Shown here piece after piece: positions 9,028-17,888 of a stretch of DNA of 31,458 nucleotides. The stretch spans positions 1 through 31,458 of the forward strand of contig CALCHI010000538.1 of NCBI GenBank assembly GCA_937901285.1. Direction: 5' to 3'. Position numbers and translations under genes: made by a program. Position 1 is the first letter of the stretch, and every line of letters starts with the position of its first letter. Under the pieces are notes generated by a model. The model saw nothing but the letters and a program-made list of their open reading frames with translations, was not told the origin of the DNA and did not search any database. This DNA comes from UBA8437 sp003445035. GTDB lineage: Bacteria; Planctomycetota; Planctomycetia; Planctomycetales; Planctomycetaceae.

Positions 9028-10452
9028 TTACGCCTGTGGCTCGGTCATTCTCATCGGGTCGAGCGCCTCGGCCAGAGTGTCCTCGGGGAGAATTTCCTTT
9101 TCGAGGCACAGTTCGCGGATGGTCTTGCCGGTCTTGAAGGCTTCCTTGGCCAGCGCGGCGGCCTGTTCGTAGCCGATCAGCGGGTTGAGACTGGTGCACA
9201 TCGAGAGACTTTTCTCGACGGCCGCCTCGCACGCCTCGGTGTTGGCCTCCATGTCGTCCGAGCAGAACTCGACAAACGCGTTGGTGACCCCGGTCAACAG
9301 CGAGATGCTCTCGAGGGCCGTCTGTCCCATCACCGGCATCATGATGTTCAACTGGAACTGCCCACCGGTGGCACCGCTGAAGGCGATCACGCCGTCGTTG
9401 CCCATCACGCGGGCGGCCACCTGCATCATGCTCTCGCACATCACCGGGTTGACCTTGCCCGGCATGATCGAGCTTCCCGGCTGCCGGTCGGGAAGCTTGA
9501 TCTCGTAAAAACCGCAGCGAGGACCGGCTCCCAGCCAGCGGATGTTGTTCGACACGTTGAACAGCGTGCTGGCGATTGCCCTCAGCTGACCGTGGCACTC
9601 GACCAGCCCGTCCCGCTGCGAGTTCGCCTCGAAATGATCAACCGCCTCGACGAAGCTGATCCCGGTCTGGGACGCGAGGTCAGCGGCGACCCGGGCACCG
9701 AATTCCGGGTGCGTGTTGATACCGCTGCCCACGGCGGTGCCTCCGGCCGGGAGTTCGATCACCGCATCGAGTGCTCGGACGGCCCGTTCGACCGACAGGG
9801 CCAATTGCCGGGCCTGCCCGCCGATCTCCTGCCCCAGCCTCAGCGGGGTGGCGTCGGCCAGGTGCGTGCGTCCGATCTTGATCACCTGGTCCCACTCGTC
9901 GGCCTTGCGTCGCAGCGAGTCGCGGAACCGTTCGAGTGCCGGGACCAGCCGGGACCGGATGCCCTCGGCGACGGCGACATGGATCGCCGTGGGAAACATG
10001 TCATTGGTGCTCTGGCCCATGTTCACGTGGTCGTTGGGATGGATCGGCTTCTCGGCGTCGAACCGGTCGCTTCCCACCAGTTCGATCGCCCGGTTGGCGA
10101 TCACCTCGTTGACATTCATGTTGCTCGAGGTGCCCGAACCGGTCTGGAACACGTCGATGGGGAACTCCTGGTCGAGTTTCCCGTCGATGACCTCCTGGCA
10201 GGCGGCCATCAGTGCGTCGATCTGGGGGTCCTCGAGCGGGTTCTTGCCACTTCCGGACAGCTTGCCGAGGTCACGGTTGGCAACGGCGGCGGCCAGCTTG
10301 ACGCGTCCCAACGCATGGATCAGGTCCGCCGGCAGGGACCAGCCACTGATCGGAAAGTTGTCGACAGCCCGTTGTGTCTGGGCACCGTAGTAGGCCTGGG
10401 CGGGGACCTGGACGTCACCCATCGAGTCGTGTTCGGTGCGGAAATCGGTCAT
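9028..10452 (-). CDS. fumC: Class II fumarate hydratase
   Basis: TCA-cycle enzyme converting fumarate to L-malate; iron-independent homotetramer. The 474-residue product (family ~465) begins TEHDSMGDVQVPAQAYYGAQTQRA and has the block GSGTSSNMNVNEVIANRA. The superfamily signature GSSIMPGKVNPV has its serines at about 327-328 on the mobile catalytic loop. THLADATPLRLGQEIGG and QFQLNIMMPV favour fumarase over aspartase or argininosuccinate lyase. The ATG at 10452 has AGGA 9 nt upstream. The open frame continues to 10602 but that extension overlaps the polymerase gene and is not conserved-looking. It lies 124 nt downstream of the wzy-TPR gene on the same strand, so it may have its own promoter or be read through from the polysaccharide operon. 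Confidence 0.95.
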   Translation of the reverse strand: MTDFRTEHDSMGDVQVPAQAYYGAQTQRAVDNFPISGWSLPADLIHALGRVKLAAAVANRDLGKLSGSGKNPLEDPQIDALMAACQEVIDGKLDQEFPIDVFQTGSGTSSNMNVNEVIANRAIELVGSDRFDAEKPIHPNDHVNMGQSTNDMFPTAIHVAVAEGIRSRLVPALERFRDSLRRKADEWDQVIKIGRTHLADATPLRLGQEIGGQARQLALSVERAVRALDAVIELPAGGTAVGSGINTHPEFGARVAADLASQTGISFVEAVDHFEANSQRDGLVECHGQLRAIASTLFNVSNNIRWLGAGPRCGFYEIKLPDRQPGSSIMPGKVNPVMCESMMQVAARVMGNDGVIAFSGATGGQFQLNIMMPVMGQTALESISLLTGVTNAFVEFCSDDMEANTEACEAAVEKSLSMCTSLNPLIGYEQAAALAKEAFKTGKTIRELCLEKEILPEDTLAEALDPMRMTEPQA

Positions 10453-10576
10453 CGTGGCCAGTCCTGGTCGGTGGGAAAGAGGAGCAGTGATCGGGAGCGA
10501 TGGCAGCAGCGACCCCGGGCGGTTGAGGATAGCGAAGACGGCGGGCCGCTTGAAGCGTGGCCACCCCCGTAGCGAA

Positions 10577-13234
10577 TCACCGCGTGCGGGTCGTCCCGCC
10601 ACCGGCGGCCGATCGGCGGCACTGCTTGACCAGCCGCTGCAGTTTCTCGTCGTCGGGCTGTTGCCTGGCCGACCATGCGAGGTGCACGAGGGCCTCGGCG
10701 AAGCGGTCCTGCGAGTGAAGCCAGTGGCCGAAGGCCAGCCTCGCGGTCAGCGACGCCGGGTTCTCCTCTAGCGCGTTCTCGTAACACGCCTGGGCCTGGG
10801 TCGCCTGGTCCAGTTTCCTGTAGGCCTTGGCCGCCTGCAGCCAACTGGTGACCGCGTCGGACCCGTTCTGGTTGTCGGCCCGTCCCCGGGCCGCAGCGGC
10901 GTAACCGGCCAGCACGACCTTGTACTCGGTCTCCGGAACCGCCTGCTGGTAGAGATCCTTCATGAACACCAGCGATTCCCAGTCGGGCTGGAATTCGTCG
11001 ATGATCGCCTTCGCCGGCAATCCGGAGGCGGCCAGTCGTCTCAGGATCCGTCGTTGCACGGATCGGTCCAGACCGAACGCCTGCTTCCAGTGATCCAGTC
11101 CCATTTCCAGTTTCCCGGCCAACCAGGCCTCGACCCCCACCGCCTCGTGGACCCGCGCTTCGAAAGGCCGCACCGTGAGTGCCTGGTCGAGCAGGTGTCC
11201 GCTGGCCGTGGAGTCGTCTCCGTCGAGGTATCCCAGTTGAGCGAGGTAGACGTAACCCATGCCTTGCAGGGGACACAGGGACAACGCGTGACGGGCGTGG
11301 GCCAGGGCCTTGTCGAGCAGGCGACGGTTGCGGCCGAGAACACCCGGGCGACTGAGCCACTCATCCCGCTCGGCGGCGGACTCAAATGACGAGTTCACCG
11401 CGGCCTGGCGAATCTGTGCCAGTGGCATGTGCGGGTTGCGGCCAGAGAGTCGCTGGTCTTCGACCCTGGTGATGTAGTGAGCGGCCAGCCGGAGGTGAGC
11501 TCGCGCGTGGCTGGGGTTGGCCGTGATTGTCCGACCCAAAGCCAGCATGCGTTGACGGTGAACCTGCCGCTGTTCCGCCTTCTGTTCGGCCGCCGTACGA
11601 GAATCCTCCTCAGGAGTCGACTCCTGCTTGGGGAATCTCAGCCTCAGGTACTCGTTCCAGTGCACCTCGCCGGCGATCCGCTGTTCGGTTCGTTGCAGGC
11701 CGAATCCGCCGGCCAGCAGGACCGAGGCCGTGACCATCACCCAGCCGAACCGGCCGGCCCAGCCGATCGGGGAGTGCGATTGTGGGAATGAGTCGTCGGT
11801 GTTGGCTGCGGTGTTGGCTGCGGTGTTGGCTGCGGTGTTGGCCAGGGATCTGGCGCAGGCGGCCAGCATGACCACGACGATCATGCAGCCGGGGACGTAC
11901 CAGAGAAAATCGAAGAAGCAGTGAACCAAATGCGCCAACAGCGAAGCGGTGACGGCTGCTGATGCGACGGCGACGCGAGTGTCGACTCCGCGTCGCAGGC
12001 TGGTCCGACACCATGTCAGGCAGAAGGTGACCATCGCGACGCACAGCAACAGCCCGAGAAGCCCGGTTTCGGATGCGACCTGCAGGGGGCTGTTTTCGGC
12101 ATGGGTGAATTCTCGAAGCTGGAACGGTTCGGACAGGTAGTGGCGGTAGGCTTCGGCGTGGGTCCCCAGCCCGGTTCCCGTCCAGGTGAAGTCCTCGACG
12201 ATCTTCAGGTTGGCATCCCAGATCATCAGGCGGGCGCCCGGATTCCAGTCTTCGAGTCGTTCGCTGACGTTCTGGAACCCGTAAATCGACAGGCCACCAC
12301 CGACCACGATCCCCGCTGCGGCGAGGCCGGTCAGAAGTCGACCAGAGACCTGGCGATGTCGGCAGAAGAGTACGAGGCAGACCAGCGACGCGGTGCCCAG
12401 TGCCAGGGCGCCGCCACGGGAGAGTGACAGCAGGCCGGCGAAGATCACCAGGCCCAGGCCGACCATCAGCAAGCCGGGTTTCAGGTCGCCGGCTCCGACG
12501 CGTTGCATCATCGAGACAAACCGCCGTGAGCGGTTGGGGCCGGCTGCGGATTCGCTTCCGGTTCCCACGGTTTTCAGAAGCCACCAGGCCATCGGCGCGG
12601 TTCCCAATGCCAGGAACTGGACGAAGTGGTTCTTGTTGGTGAAGGTTCCCTTGACCCGGTGTGCGGTTGTCGTGAAGGGGTGATCGTAGAACCAGAAGAA
12701 CTTGCCGTTCCCGATGATGTACTGGACGAGTCCGAACACGGCCATCAGTCCGGCGGCGAGCGCGACGGCTTTCAGCGTCCGTTCGACATCATCGACCGTC
12801 CGGATCCGCTGGCAGGCGACGGTGAACAGCACGGCCATGGCAGCAAGGCTGATTGCCGCGGAAATCGTGGTCTCGGGTGCGAGTGTCAGAGTGGTCCATT
12901 GGCCGAGCCCGGTTTCGGTCCACAGCGGCAACCACGCGGCAACTTGAGGTGAGAGGGACTGGACCAGTTTCGGGGGAAGCGAGACGACCTGCAGGGCCAC
13001 CAGTCCGACGCCGGCCAGCAGAATGGGCTCGGTCTGATTCCAGCGGTACCCGGGCAATGAACCGCGGACCCGTCCGAGCGACCAACTGATTGCGGCTCCG
13101 GCAGCCGTCAGCACCAGCGCGAGTTGCCCCCATCCGGTGCGGCCTCCCAGCAGGACAGGAATTCCGAAGAGTGCTGCGGCCAGGAAAAAGTCGACAAGCC
13201 GGACACTGAGTGTTGATCGGGACGGTTTGGTCAT
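10577..13234 (-). CDS. O-antigen ligase/polymerase (Wzy_C) family protein with C-terminal TPRs
   Basis: Large membrane protein of 885 residues, probably polymerising or ligating lipid-linked repeat units at the outer face of the inner membrane. Residues ~10-450 contain about ten hydrophobic segments. The Wzy_C-type loop WTGTGLGTHAEAYRHYL...HAENSPLQVASETGLLG (~350-400) is the best family marker. A short spacer of NTAA repeats (~466-482) follows the membrane core; one more hydrophobic helix lies near 495-515. The rest is soluble and TPR-like: blocks such as ARAHLRLAAHY, MGYVYLAQLGYLDGD, ACYENALEENPASLTARLAFG and FAEALVHLAWSARQQPDD. Third gene of the wza-wzc-wzy operon; it starts 18 nt after wzc with GAGGA 9 nt before its ATG. 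Polymerase versus ligase cannot be decided from sequence. Confidence 0.85.
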   Translation of the reverse strand: MTKPSRSTLSVRLVDFFLAAALFGIPVLLGGRTGWGQLALVLTAAGAAISWSLGRVRGSLPGYRWNQTEPILLAGVGLVALQVVSLPPKLVQSLSPQVAAWLPLWTETGLGQWTTLTLAPETTISAAISLAAMAVLFTVACQRIRTVDDVERTLKAVALAAGLMAVFGLVQYIIGNGKFFWFYDHPFTTTAHRVKGTFTNKNHFVQFLALGTAPMAWWLLKTVGTGSESAAGPNRSRRFVSMMQRVGAGDLKPGLLMVGLGLVIFAGLLSLSRGGALALGTASLVCLVLFCRHRQVSGRLLTGLAAAGIVVGGGLSIYGFQNVSERLEDWNPGARLMIWDANLKIVEDFTWTGTGLGTHAEAYRHYLSEPFQLREFTHAENSPLQVASETGLLGLLLCVAMVTFCLTWCRTSLRRGVDTRVAVASAAVTASLLAHLVHCFFDFLWYVPGCMIVVVMLAACARSLANTAANTAANTAANTDDSFPQSHSPIGWAGRFGWVMVTASVLLAGGFGLQRTEQRIAGEVHWNEYLRLRFPKQESTPEEDSRTAAEQKAEQRQVHRQRMLALGRTITANPSHARAHLRLAAHYITRVEDQRLSGRNPHMPLAQIRQAAVNSSFESAAERDEWLSRPGVLGRNRRLLDKALAHARHALSLCPLQGMGYVYLAQLGYLDGDDSTASGHLLDQALTVRPFEARVHEAVGVEAWLAGKLEMGLDHWKQAFGLDRSVQRRILRRLAASGLPAKAIIDEFQPDWESLVFMKDLYQQAVPETEYKVVLAGYAAAARGRADNQNGSDAVTSWLQAAKAYRKLDQATQAQACYENALEENPASLTARLAFGHWLHSQDRFAEALVHLAWSARQQPDDEKLQRLVKQCRRSAAGGGTTRTR
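11799..11843 (-). repeat. 12-bp tandem repeat inside the wzy-TPR gene
   Basis: Nearly four copies of GTGTTGGCTGCG (plus-strand reading), the first three identical and the last ending in GTGTTGGCC. On the coding strand they encode NTAA repeats in the linker between the membrane core and the C-terminal part. The unit keeps the reading frame. Confidence 0.9.
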
Positions 13235-13252
13235 CTGGTGGCGTCCTCGGGG

Positions 13253-15490
13253 CTAGGCGGCGAGGCGATGAGGTGATGAGGCCGGTTCGTCTTCACCGCC
13301 GTATTCGTAACCGTATCCGTCGTAATCGCCGCCGGTGTCCGAATCGACGTTGTTGATGACCACGCCCAACAGGTCCGCATCGATCGCAGTGATCGATTCG
13401 GCGGCGCGGAGAACCATCCGTCGTCGGTTCGTTCCCGGTCGGACAACCAGCAGCACACCGTCGACCATGGTGCCGATGATGGCCGGATCGCTGACCGCAA
13501 GGGTCGGCGGTGCGTCGATCAGAATCTGGTCGTAGGACGACTCGGCCCAGGCGATCAGTTCGGCGAACCGTCCACCGTGAAGCAGTTCGGCCGGGCTGGT
13601 GGGCCGGGGGCCGGCGGGAATCACGTCGAGCGACCCCAGTTCGGTCGTGAACAGGTTGCCGGCGGCCGAGACGGCGATCGGGTCCTCGGACTGCAGGATC
13701 GTCGAGAGTCCACGCGATCCCTTCAGGTTCAGCTTCCTGGTCAATCCGGGTCGTCGCATGTCGGCATCGATGACCAGTGTTCTCTTGCCCGACTGGGCGA
13801 AGGCCACGCCGAGATTGGCCAGGACGGTCGTCTTTCCGTCCCCGGGTTCTGTGCTGGTGATGACCAGTTGCTGTGTCGGCCGGCCGGCAAACGAGAGTGC
13901 CGTTCTCAGGGTGCGGAAGGCTTCGGTGTCGGTGCTGTTGGGCTCGGACAACATGCGGACCGAGGAGAGACCGAGTTCGTCGGTGACGGGCATCTCGCCA
14001 ACGAGTGCCAGGACCGGAACGTCGAGCTGGAGTCGAAGCTCTTCAGGTGAACGGAACCGGTCATCGAGGACATCCAGGATGTAGATCATGCCCAGCCCGG
14101 CACCCAGGCCGCAGGCCAGGGCACAAAGAGCGACGACCAGCAGGCGAGGCGTCACGGGCAACTTGGCGGCCTTGGGATGGCTGACGATCTTTGTTCGCAG
14201 CCCGCCGCGTTCCTTGCCCAGGTCGGTGCGGTTGATCTGGTCGATCAGGGCGACGGAGAGTTCCCGTTTACGAGCGAGATCGAAGTTCAGCAGCTTGATC
14301 CGGCTCATCTGGTACTCGTAGCTGGAGACGGTACGGTTTTCGCGTTCGAAGTCCTGCCGCAACGCCACCTCGCGTGATTCGGCATACCTCAGTCGCTGCC
14401 GGGACATGTCGATCAGCGACGGCGTCAGTTGGGCTTTGGAGAGTTTCTGCATCTGGTCGACGACGCTCTTGGGCCGTTCGGTCAGCCACTTCTGCCGATC
14501 GCGGATGCGGGCGGTGAGCTTCTGGATCAACGGGTGATTCGGGCCGTATTCTCCCGACTTGTTCTGCAACTCGACCTGGTCGTTGATCAACTGCTGTCGG
14601 ATCCGCATCACCATCCAGGTGTCCTGCGAGTCGAGCCCCATCCGTCGGAGCAGAAACTCCTTGCCCACGACCTCCAGGTGCTGCATCGCAAACTGTTCGA
14701 TGTTCTGTCCGCGGGCCGCGGCGTCGACGATGGCCTCGAGCGTTGCCCGGGATTCCCGGGTCCGGTTCTGGGCGACGATCAGTTCCTTGTTCAACGCCGC
14801 CACCCGTTCGGCCGCGGGGTTGATGCTCTGGTTGTCCGGCCCGGAAATGATCTGCATCTGCCGTTTCAGGTCCAGCAGTTCCGAGTTGATCCGGTTGGTT
14901 TCCTCGTCGAGTTTCTTTTTCTCGGCGGTCATGAACTGGATGTCGTTGCCGGCGTTGTTCTTGTGGATCCCCTGCATCAGCGTGAGGTAGCTCTCGACGA
15001 TGTGGTTGACCACCGTTGCGGCCACCTGGGGGTCCCGTGACCGGTACCGCACGTCGATGAGGTTGGTGCGTCGGGGCGCGGTGACGGCGAGGTTGTTGCG
15101 GAGGGCCTCGGTCCACTTGCTGCGGGGGATGCCTTTCAAGTCGATGCGGTGCTTGGCCGGGAGCTTCTGCAGGGCTTCCTCGAGCACGACATCGCTGGTC
15201 AGCACCCCCTGGTTGGTGGCCATGTTCTCCTGGACACCACCCTGGTTCTCCTGGTCATTCTGGAGCACATTCGAGCCCATCTGCAGGACATAGAGACGGG
15301 CCTTGGACTCGTAGAGTCGCGTGGCGGTGGCGAAGTAGAGTCCGCCGAGAACGATGCTGATGAACAGCGTGCAGAAGAGAATCCCGCGTCGGATCCGCAC
15401 GACCTGCAGGAAGCGCACGATGGCCGCCAACGTGGCCGTTTGAGGCTCGTTGGGGGCGGCAATCGGCCGGTCGTCGGGGGACTGGGACAT
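13253..15490 (-). CDS. Wzc-like polysaccharide co-polymerase / bacterial tyrosine kinase
   Basis: Inner-membrane protein controlling chain length and export, with cytosolic autokinase activity. The 745-residue product begins with a cytosolic N terminus and a first membrane helix (~35-58: GILFCTLFISIVLGGLYFA). A Wzz domain and long coiled-coil periplasmic region follow (~60-430; QNRTRESRATLEAIVDAA, LRQDFERENRTVSSYEYQMSR). The second helix is LLVVALCALACGLGAGLGMI. The BY-kinase domain has Walker A EPGDGKTT (Lys553), Walker A' LVIDADMRRPG and Walker B QILIDAPP. The C terminus carries a tyrosine cluster (Tyr723, 726, 728, 730) as expected for autophosphorylation. Wza is 11 nt upstream and wzy-TPR 18 nt downstream. 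No clear Shine-Dalgarno is seen. Confidence 0.93.
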   Translation of the reverse strand: MSQSPDDRPIAAPNEPQTATLAAIVRFLQVVRIRRGILFCTLFISIVLGGLYFATATRLYESKARLYVLQMGSNVLQNDQENQGGVQENMATNQGVLTSDVVLEEALQKLPAKHRIDLKGIPRSKWTEALRNNLAVTAPRRTNLIDVRYRSRDPQVAATVVNHIVESYLTLMQGIHKNNAGNDIQFMTAEKKKLDEETNRINSELLDLKRQMQIISGPDNQSINPAAERVAALNKELIVAQNRTRESRATLEAIVDAAARGQNIEQFAMQHLEVVGKEFLLRRMGLDSQDTWMVMRIRQQLINDQVELQNKSGEYGPNHPLIQKLTARIRDRQKWLTERPKSVVDQMQKLSKAQLTPSLIDMSRQRLRYAESREVALRQDFERENRTVSSYEYQMSRIKLLNFDLARKRELSVALIDQINRTDLGKERGGLRTKIVSHPKAAKLPVTPRLLVVALCALACGLGAGLGMIYILDVLDDRFRSPEELRLQLDVPVLALVGEMPVTDELGLSSVRMLSEPNSTDTEAFRTLRTALSFAGRPTQQLVITSTEPGDGKTTVLANLGVAFAQSGKRTLVIDADMRRPGLTRKLNLKGSRGLSTILQSEDPIAVSAAGNLFTTELGSLDVIPAGPRPTSPAELLHGGRFAELIAWAESSYDQILIDAPPTLAVSDPAIIGTMVDGVLLVVRPGTNRRRMVLRAAESITAIDADLLGVVINNVDSDTGGDYDGYGYEYGGEDEPASSPHRLAA

Positions 15491-15501
15491 GGGTCGGCGG
15501 A

Positions 15502-16605
15502 TTAGAGGAGCGGGGTGAGACTGGCACCAAGCCCGAAGCGGATGATCTTGATCGCTTCCAGGACAATCGTGGCCGGCGTGTGTTCGACGGAGATCGTGTC
15601 TCGCGGTTGCAGTCTCAGGTTCTGTTTCGCGTCCGCCTTGGCATCGCTGAGGGAGAGCTGGATGACGGCGGTCTGCCCGCTGTCTCCGGGCAACGGTCGG
15701 ATCACGTAGATCTTGTCGGCGACACCCGAGGCGACTCCACCGGCCATGGCGATGGCGTCCAGCACCCGCACATCGCGGGCGTTGGGGAAGTCGTAGCGGT
15801 TGGGCTTCTTGACGAGTCCCATGACGTGAATGGGTTCGGGGTCCCGTTTTTCGATCATCACCGTCGCCCCATCGGGCACATGGTGGGCCGCCGATCCACT
15901 TTCGGTCGCACGCACCAGGTTGATCTTCACCGTGTGAAAGTTGTTCCCGCCGGCTTCGGGCACGCTGTAACCGGCCACGCGAACCGGGGCCGACGACTGA
16001 TTTTCATCGAGGCCGGAGTGCTTGATTTCGATGTTGCTGCCCGCGTCGCTGGACAGGCCTCCGGCGGCATAGATGGCCGCCAGCAGGCTGCTGCGTTCCC
16101 GCGAGAGCTCGTAGACACCCGGTTCCTTGACGCCTCCGAGTACCATGATGCGGTTCTTGAACGGCTGCTTCATCATCACGGTGACGTTGGGATTCCAGAA
16201 CAGCCCCTTGTTGACACAGGCGGCCGTGATCGCGGCCTCGGCTCCCTCGAGCGTCAGTCCGGCCAGGGGCAACTGTCCGATGCCCGGCATGTTGGCCATG
16301 CCGGTTCCCAGGTTGACCCGGATCGGCCAGGTCAACGTGTCGTTGGTGGTCAGGCCCGAAGCGATGGTGATTTCGACCACGTCCCCGCCGGCGATCGACT
16401 GGCTGCCGACGGTCTGCATGGCCAGATTGGTCCACTGCACCGTCCGCGGGTTGTCGTAGACCGGCGCCACCAGGGATTCGGGCAGCGTGTCGGCGGTGTA
16501 CCGCAGCCTCTCGGAGTCGGTCACCGCGCAGCCGGCGGCGCTCAGAACGGTCGCCAGGCCCACCAGCAGACAGGCCGATGCGGGAAATGGAAAACGACAG
16601 GGCAT
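15502..16605 (-). CDS. Polysaccharide export outer-membrane protein (Wza family)
   Basis: Forms the outer-membrane exit channel for exopolysaccharide. The 367-residue product starts with a hydrophobic signal (CLLVGLATVLSAAGC). Cys26 is a probable lipidation site, although Ala at -3 makes the lipobox weak. A polysaccharide-export (PES) domain at ~70-160 includes the GGDVVEITI and MANMPGIGQLPLAGLT stretches. Soluble-ligand-binding beta-grasp (SLBB) domains follow, with IMVLGGVKEPGVYEL and HVMGLVKKPNRYDFPN. The C-terminal segment AIKIIRFGLGASLTPLL could be the amphipathic helix that lines the outer-membrane pore in Wza. First gene of the minus-strand operon with wzc and wzy. A candidate promoter lies 115-143 nt upstream; the ribosome binding site is poor. 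Confidence 0.92.
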   Translation of the reverse strand: MPCRFPFPASACLLVGLATVLSAAGCAVTDSERLRYTADTLPESLVAPVYDNPRTVQWTNLAMQTVGSQSIAGGDVVEITIASGLTTNDTLTWPIRVNLGTGMANMPGIGQLPLAGLTLEGAEAAITAACVNKGLFWNPNVTVMMKQPFKNRIMVLGGVKEPGVYELSRERSSLLAAIYAAGGLSSDAGSNIEIKHSGLDENQSSAPVRVAGYSVPEAGGNNFHTVKINLVRATESGSAAHHVPDGATVMIEKRDPEPIHVMGLVKKPNRYDFPNARDVRVLDAIAMAGGVASGVADKIYVIRPLPGDSGQTAVIQLSLSDAKADAKQNLRLQPRDTISVEHTPATIVLEAIKIIRFGLGASLTPLL

Positions 16606-16719
16606 GGGCAGGATTTCGACGTGGACCGTGCGGACCAGCCGGGGTGCACAACGACCTCAGGATCGTCGTGACCTGGACAGGTTGAATCCGGGAGAAGTGG
16701 GGGACGAGTTGAGGGCGGG

Positions 16720-16748
16720 ACGGTAGGCCAGGGGTCGACTCGAGTCAA
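16720..16748 (-). promoter_or_regulatory. Candidate promoter of the wza-wzc-wzy operon, with overlapping palindrome
   Basis: On the minus strand, TTGACT (bases 16748-16743) and TACCGT (16725-16720) are 17 nt apart. The -10 half matches three of six consensus positions. The perfect 10-bp palindrome GACTCGAGTC (16737-16746) overlaps the -35 and could be an operator. The region 16606-16774 is the divergent intergenic space between wza and the kinase-like gene. Confidence 0.35.
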
Positions 16749-16774
16749 TATGGTTTTGCATCTCTGGCGGCAGT

Positions 16775-17779
16775 GTGAAATTTCGCCTTGCGGCCGTCTC
16801 GCCATCCGACCTAGGTTCCCGCCACGTGTCTGGTTCGATTGTCCCGATCGCTGCAACGATCACCTGTTTGCTACTGCTGGCGTGGCAGCGGCAACTGGTG
16901 GTACGACTGGCCCTGGGACTGTTGCGCCGGGGCCGCGCGGTTCACCGCCGGGAGAGCGCGAGACAGACGGTGTTGACCGCTACTGAAGTCATCAAGCAGC
17001 AGTTGCCGGCGGTGTCGGTGATCGAGGCCGAGAAGACCCGGTTGGCGGGTGCGGTCGGGAGGCGGACCGGGTTGTTCGATGTGCCCGAGATCGTCGGTGG
17101 ACGACCCGAGGCCGGGCGGATTGTCTTCGAACGGATTGGCGGCGTGGTGCCGCTGTGGACCTGGCTGGTCGGCTGTCGTCGCGCCGAGGGGTGCGAGATG
17201 GCCGCACGAGCCGGCTGGGCATTGGCGGCGATTCATGATTCGTTGAGATTCCCGGTGGGCCTGGGGGAATCGTTGGCGGCACCATGGCGAGTCGAGAGCG
17301 GGTGCGTGGCCGGTATGCCGATCACCCAGGATCACGAAGTCGCTTTGCACGGCGATTTCAATGCCTGGAACCTGCTGGTGGCCGACAACGGTCGCAGGCT
17401 GTTCGTCACCGACTGGGCCGCGTCGGATCTCTGCGGTCCGCGGGTCGTACGGGGACCATGGGTCTTCGACGCGGCCTGGCTGGTGATCACCCTGTTTCGC
17501 AGTCGGTGGGGCTGGGTCGAACGGATCGACGCTGCCGAGTCCTTCGCGAGTGCGTTTCTCGAGTCTTATGCGGAGGCGCGGCACCTGCCCGAGGCGCCGG
17601 CCGTTTGCGGAGCTTACCTGGCGAGCCGACTGGCGGTGTTGAGCCGTCCGGAGATCCGTGGACGTCGGGACCAGTGGCTGCGACCGAAACTGAACGTGGA
17701 GCGACTGGAACGGTACGTGGTCGGCCTGGTCAATGCCCACCGAAGTGCCGCGACGTCGCCCCGCTCGAAGGCGGCGTGA
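16775..17779 (+). CDS. Membrane-anchored APH/kinase-fold phosphotransferase-like protein
   Basis: A 334-residue protein with one N-terminal hydrophobic helix (~20-40, PIAATITCLLLLAW) and a domain resembling aminoglycoside phosphotransferase/small-molecule kinases. The catalytic loop reads LHGDFNAWNLLV (His192, Asp194, Asn199). It is followed by the metal-binding VTDWAA (Asp213, the DFG-equivalent) and a GPWVFDAAWLV segment typical of the fold. The usual ATP-binding lysine region is not clear; FERIGGVVPLWTWLVG looks like the hinge. In this setting it may phosphorylate a sugar or lipid-linked intermediate, but the substrate is unknown. The start is uncertain: GTG at 16775 has only a weak GGCGG 4 nt upstream, and GTG at 16826 is a possible alternative just before the helix. 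Divergent from wza and 109 nt ahead of the flippase gene. Confidence 0.65.
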   Translation: MKFRLAAVSPSDLGSRHVSGSIVPIAATITCLLLLAWQRQLVVRLALGLLRRGRAVHRRESARQTVLTATEVIKQQLPAVSVIEAEKTRLAGAVGRRTGLFDVPEIVGGRPEAGRIVFERIGGVVPLWTWLVGCRRAEGCEMAARAGWALAAIHDSLRFPVGLGESLAAPWRVESGCVAGMPITQDHEVALHGDFNAWNLLVADNGRRLFVTDWAASDLCGPRVVRGPWVFDAAWLVITLFRSRWGWVERIDAAESFASAFLESYAEARHLPEAPAVCGAYLASRLAVLSRPEIRGRRDQWLRPKLNVERLERYVVGLVNAHRSAATSPRSKAA

Positions 17780-17810
17780 ACGGCCCGTGACCGACCCGTC
17801 ACGTATTCCC

Positions 17811-17854
17811 CCGGTGCGGTGATTCTGTTATCACCCCGGCCCGCCTTTTGGCGG
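17811..17854 (+). terminator. Two adjacent hairpins between kinase-like gene and flippase
   Basis: GGTGAT (17818-17823) pairs with ATCACC (17830-17835) around a 6-nt loop, with CCGG flanks (17811-17814 and 17836-17839) able to pair outside a 3-nt bulge. Directly after, CCGCC (17841-17845) and GGCGG (17850-17854) enclose TTTT. There is no following T-run, so intrinsic termination is doubtful; they may instead be attenuating or RNA-stabilising structures. Confidence 0.3.
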
Positions 17855-17888
17855 TTGGATCGACCACTTCCGTTGCGCGCCCCGTCGC

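Noticed and set aside
10453..10602. 50-residue N-terminal extension of fumC
   Set aside because: It overlaps the end of the polymerase gene, is rich in Arg and Pro, and FumC homology starts at the ATG at 10452, which has AGGA upstream.
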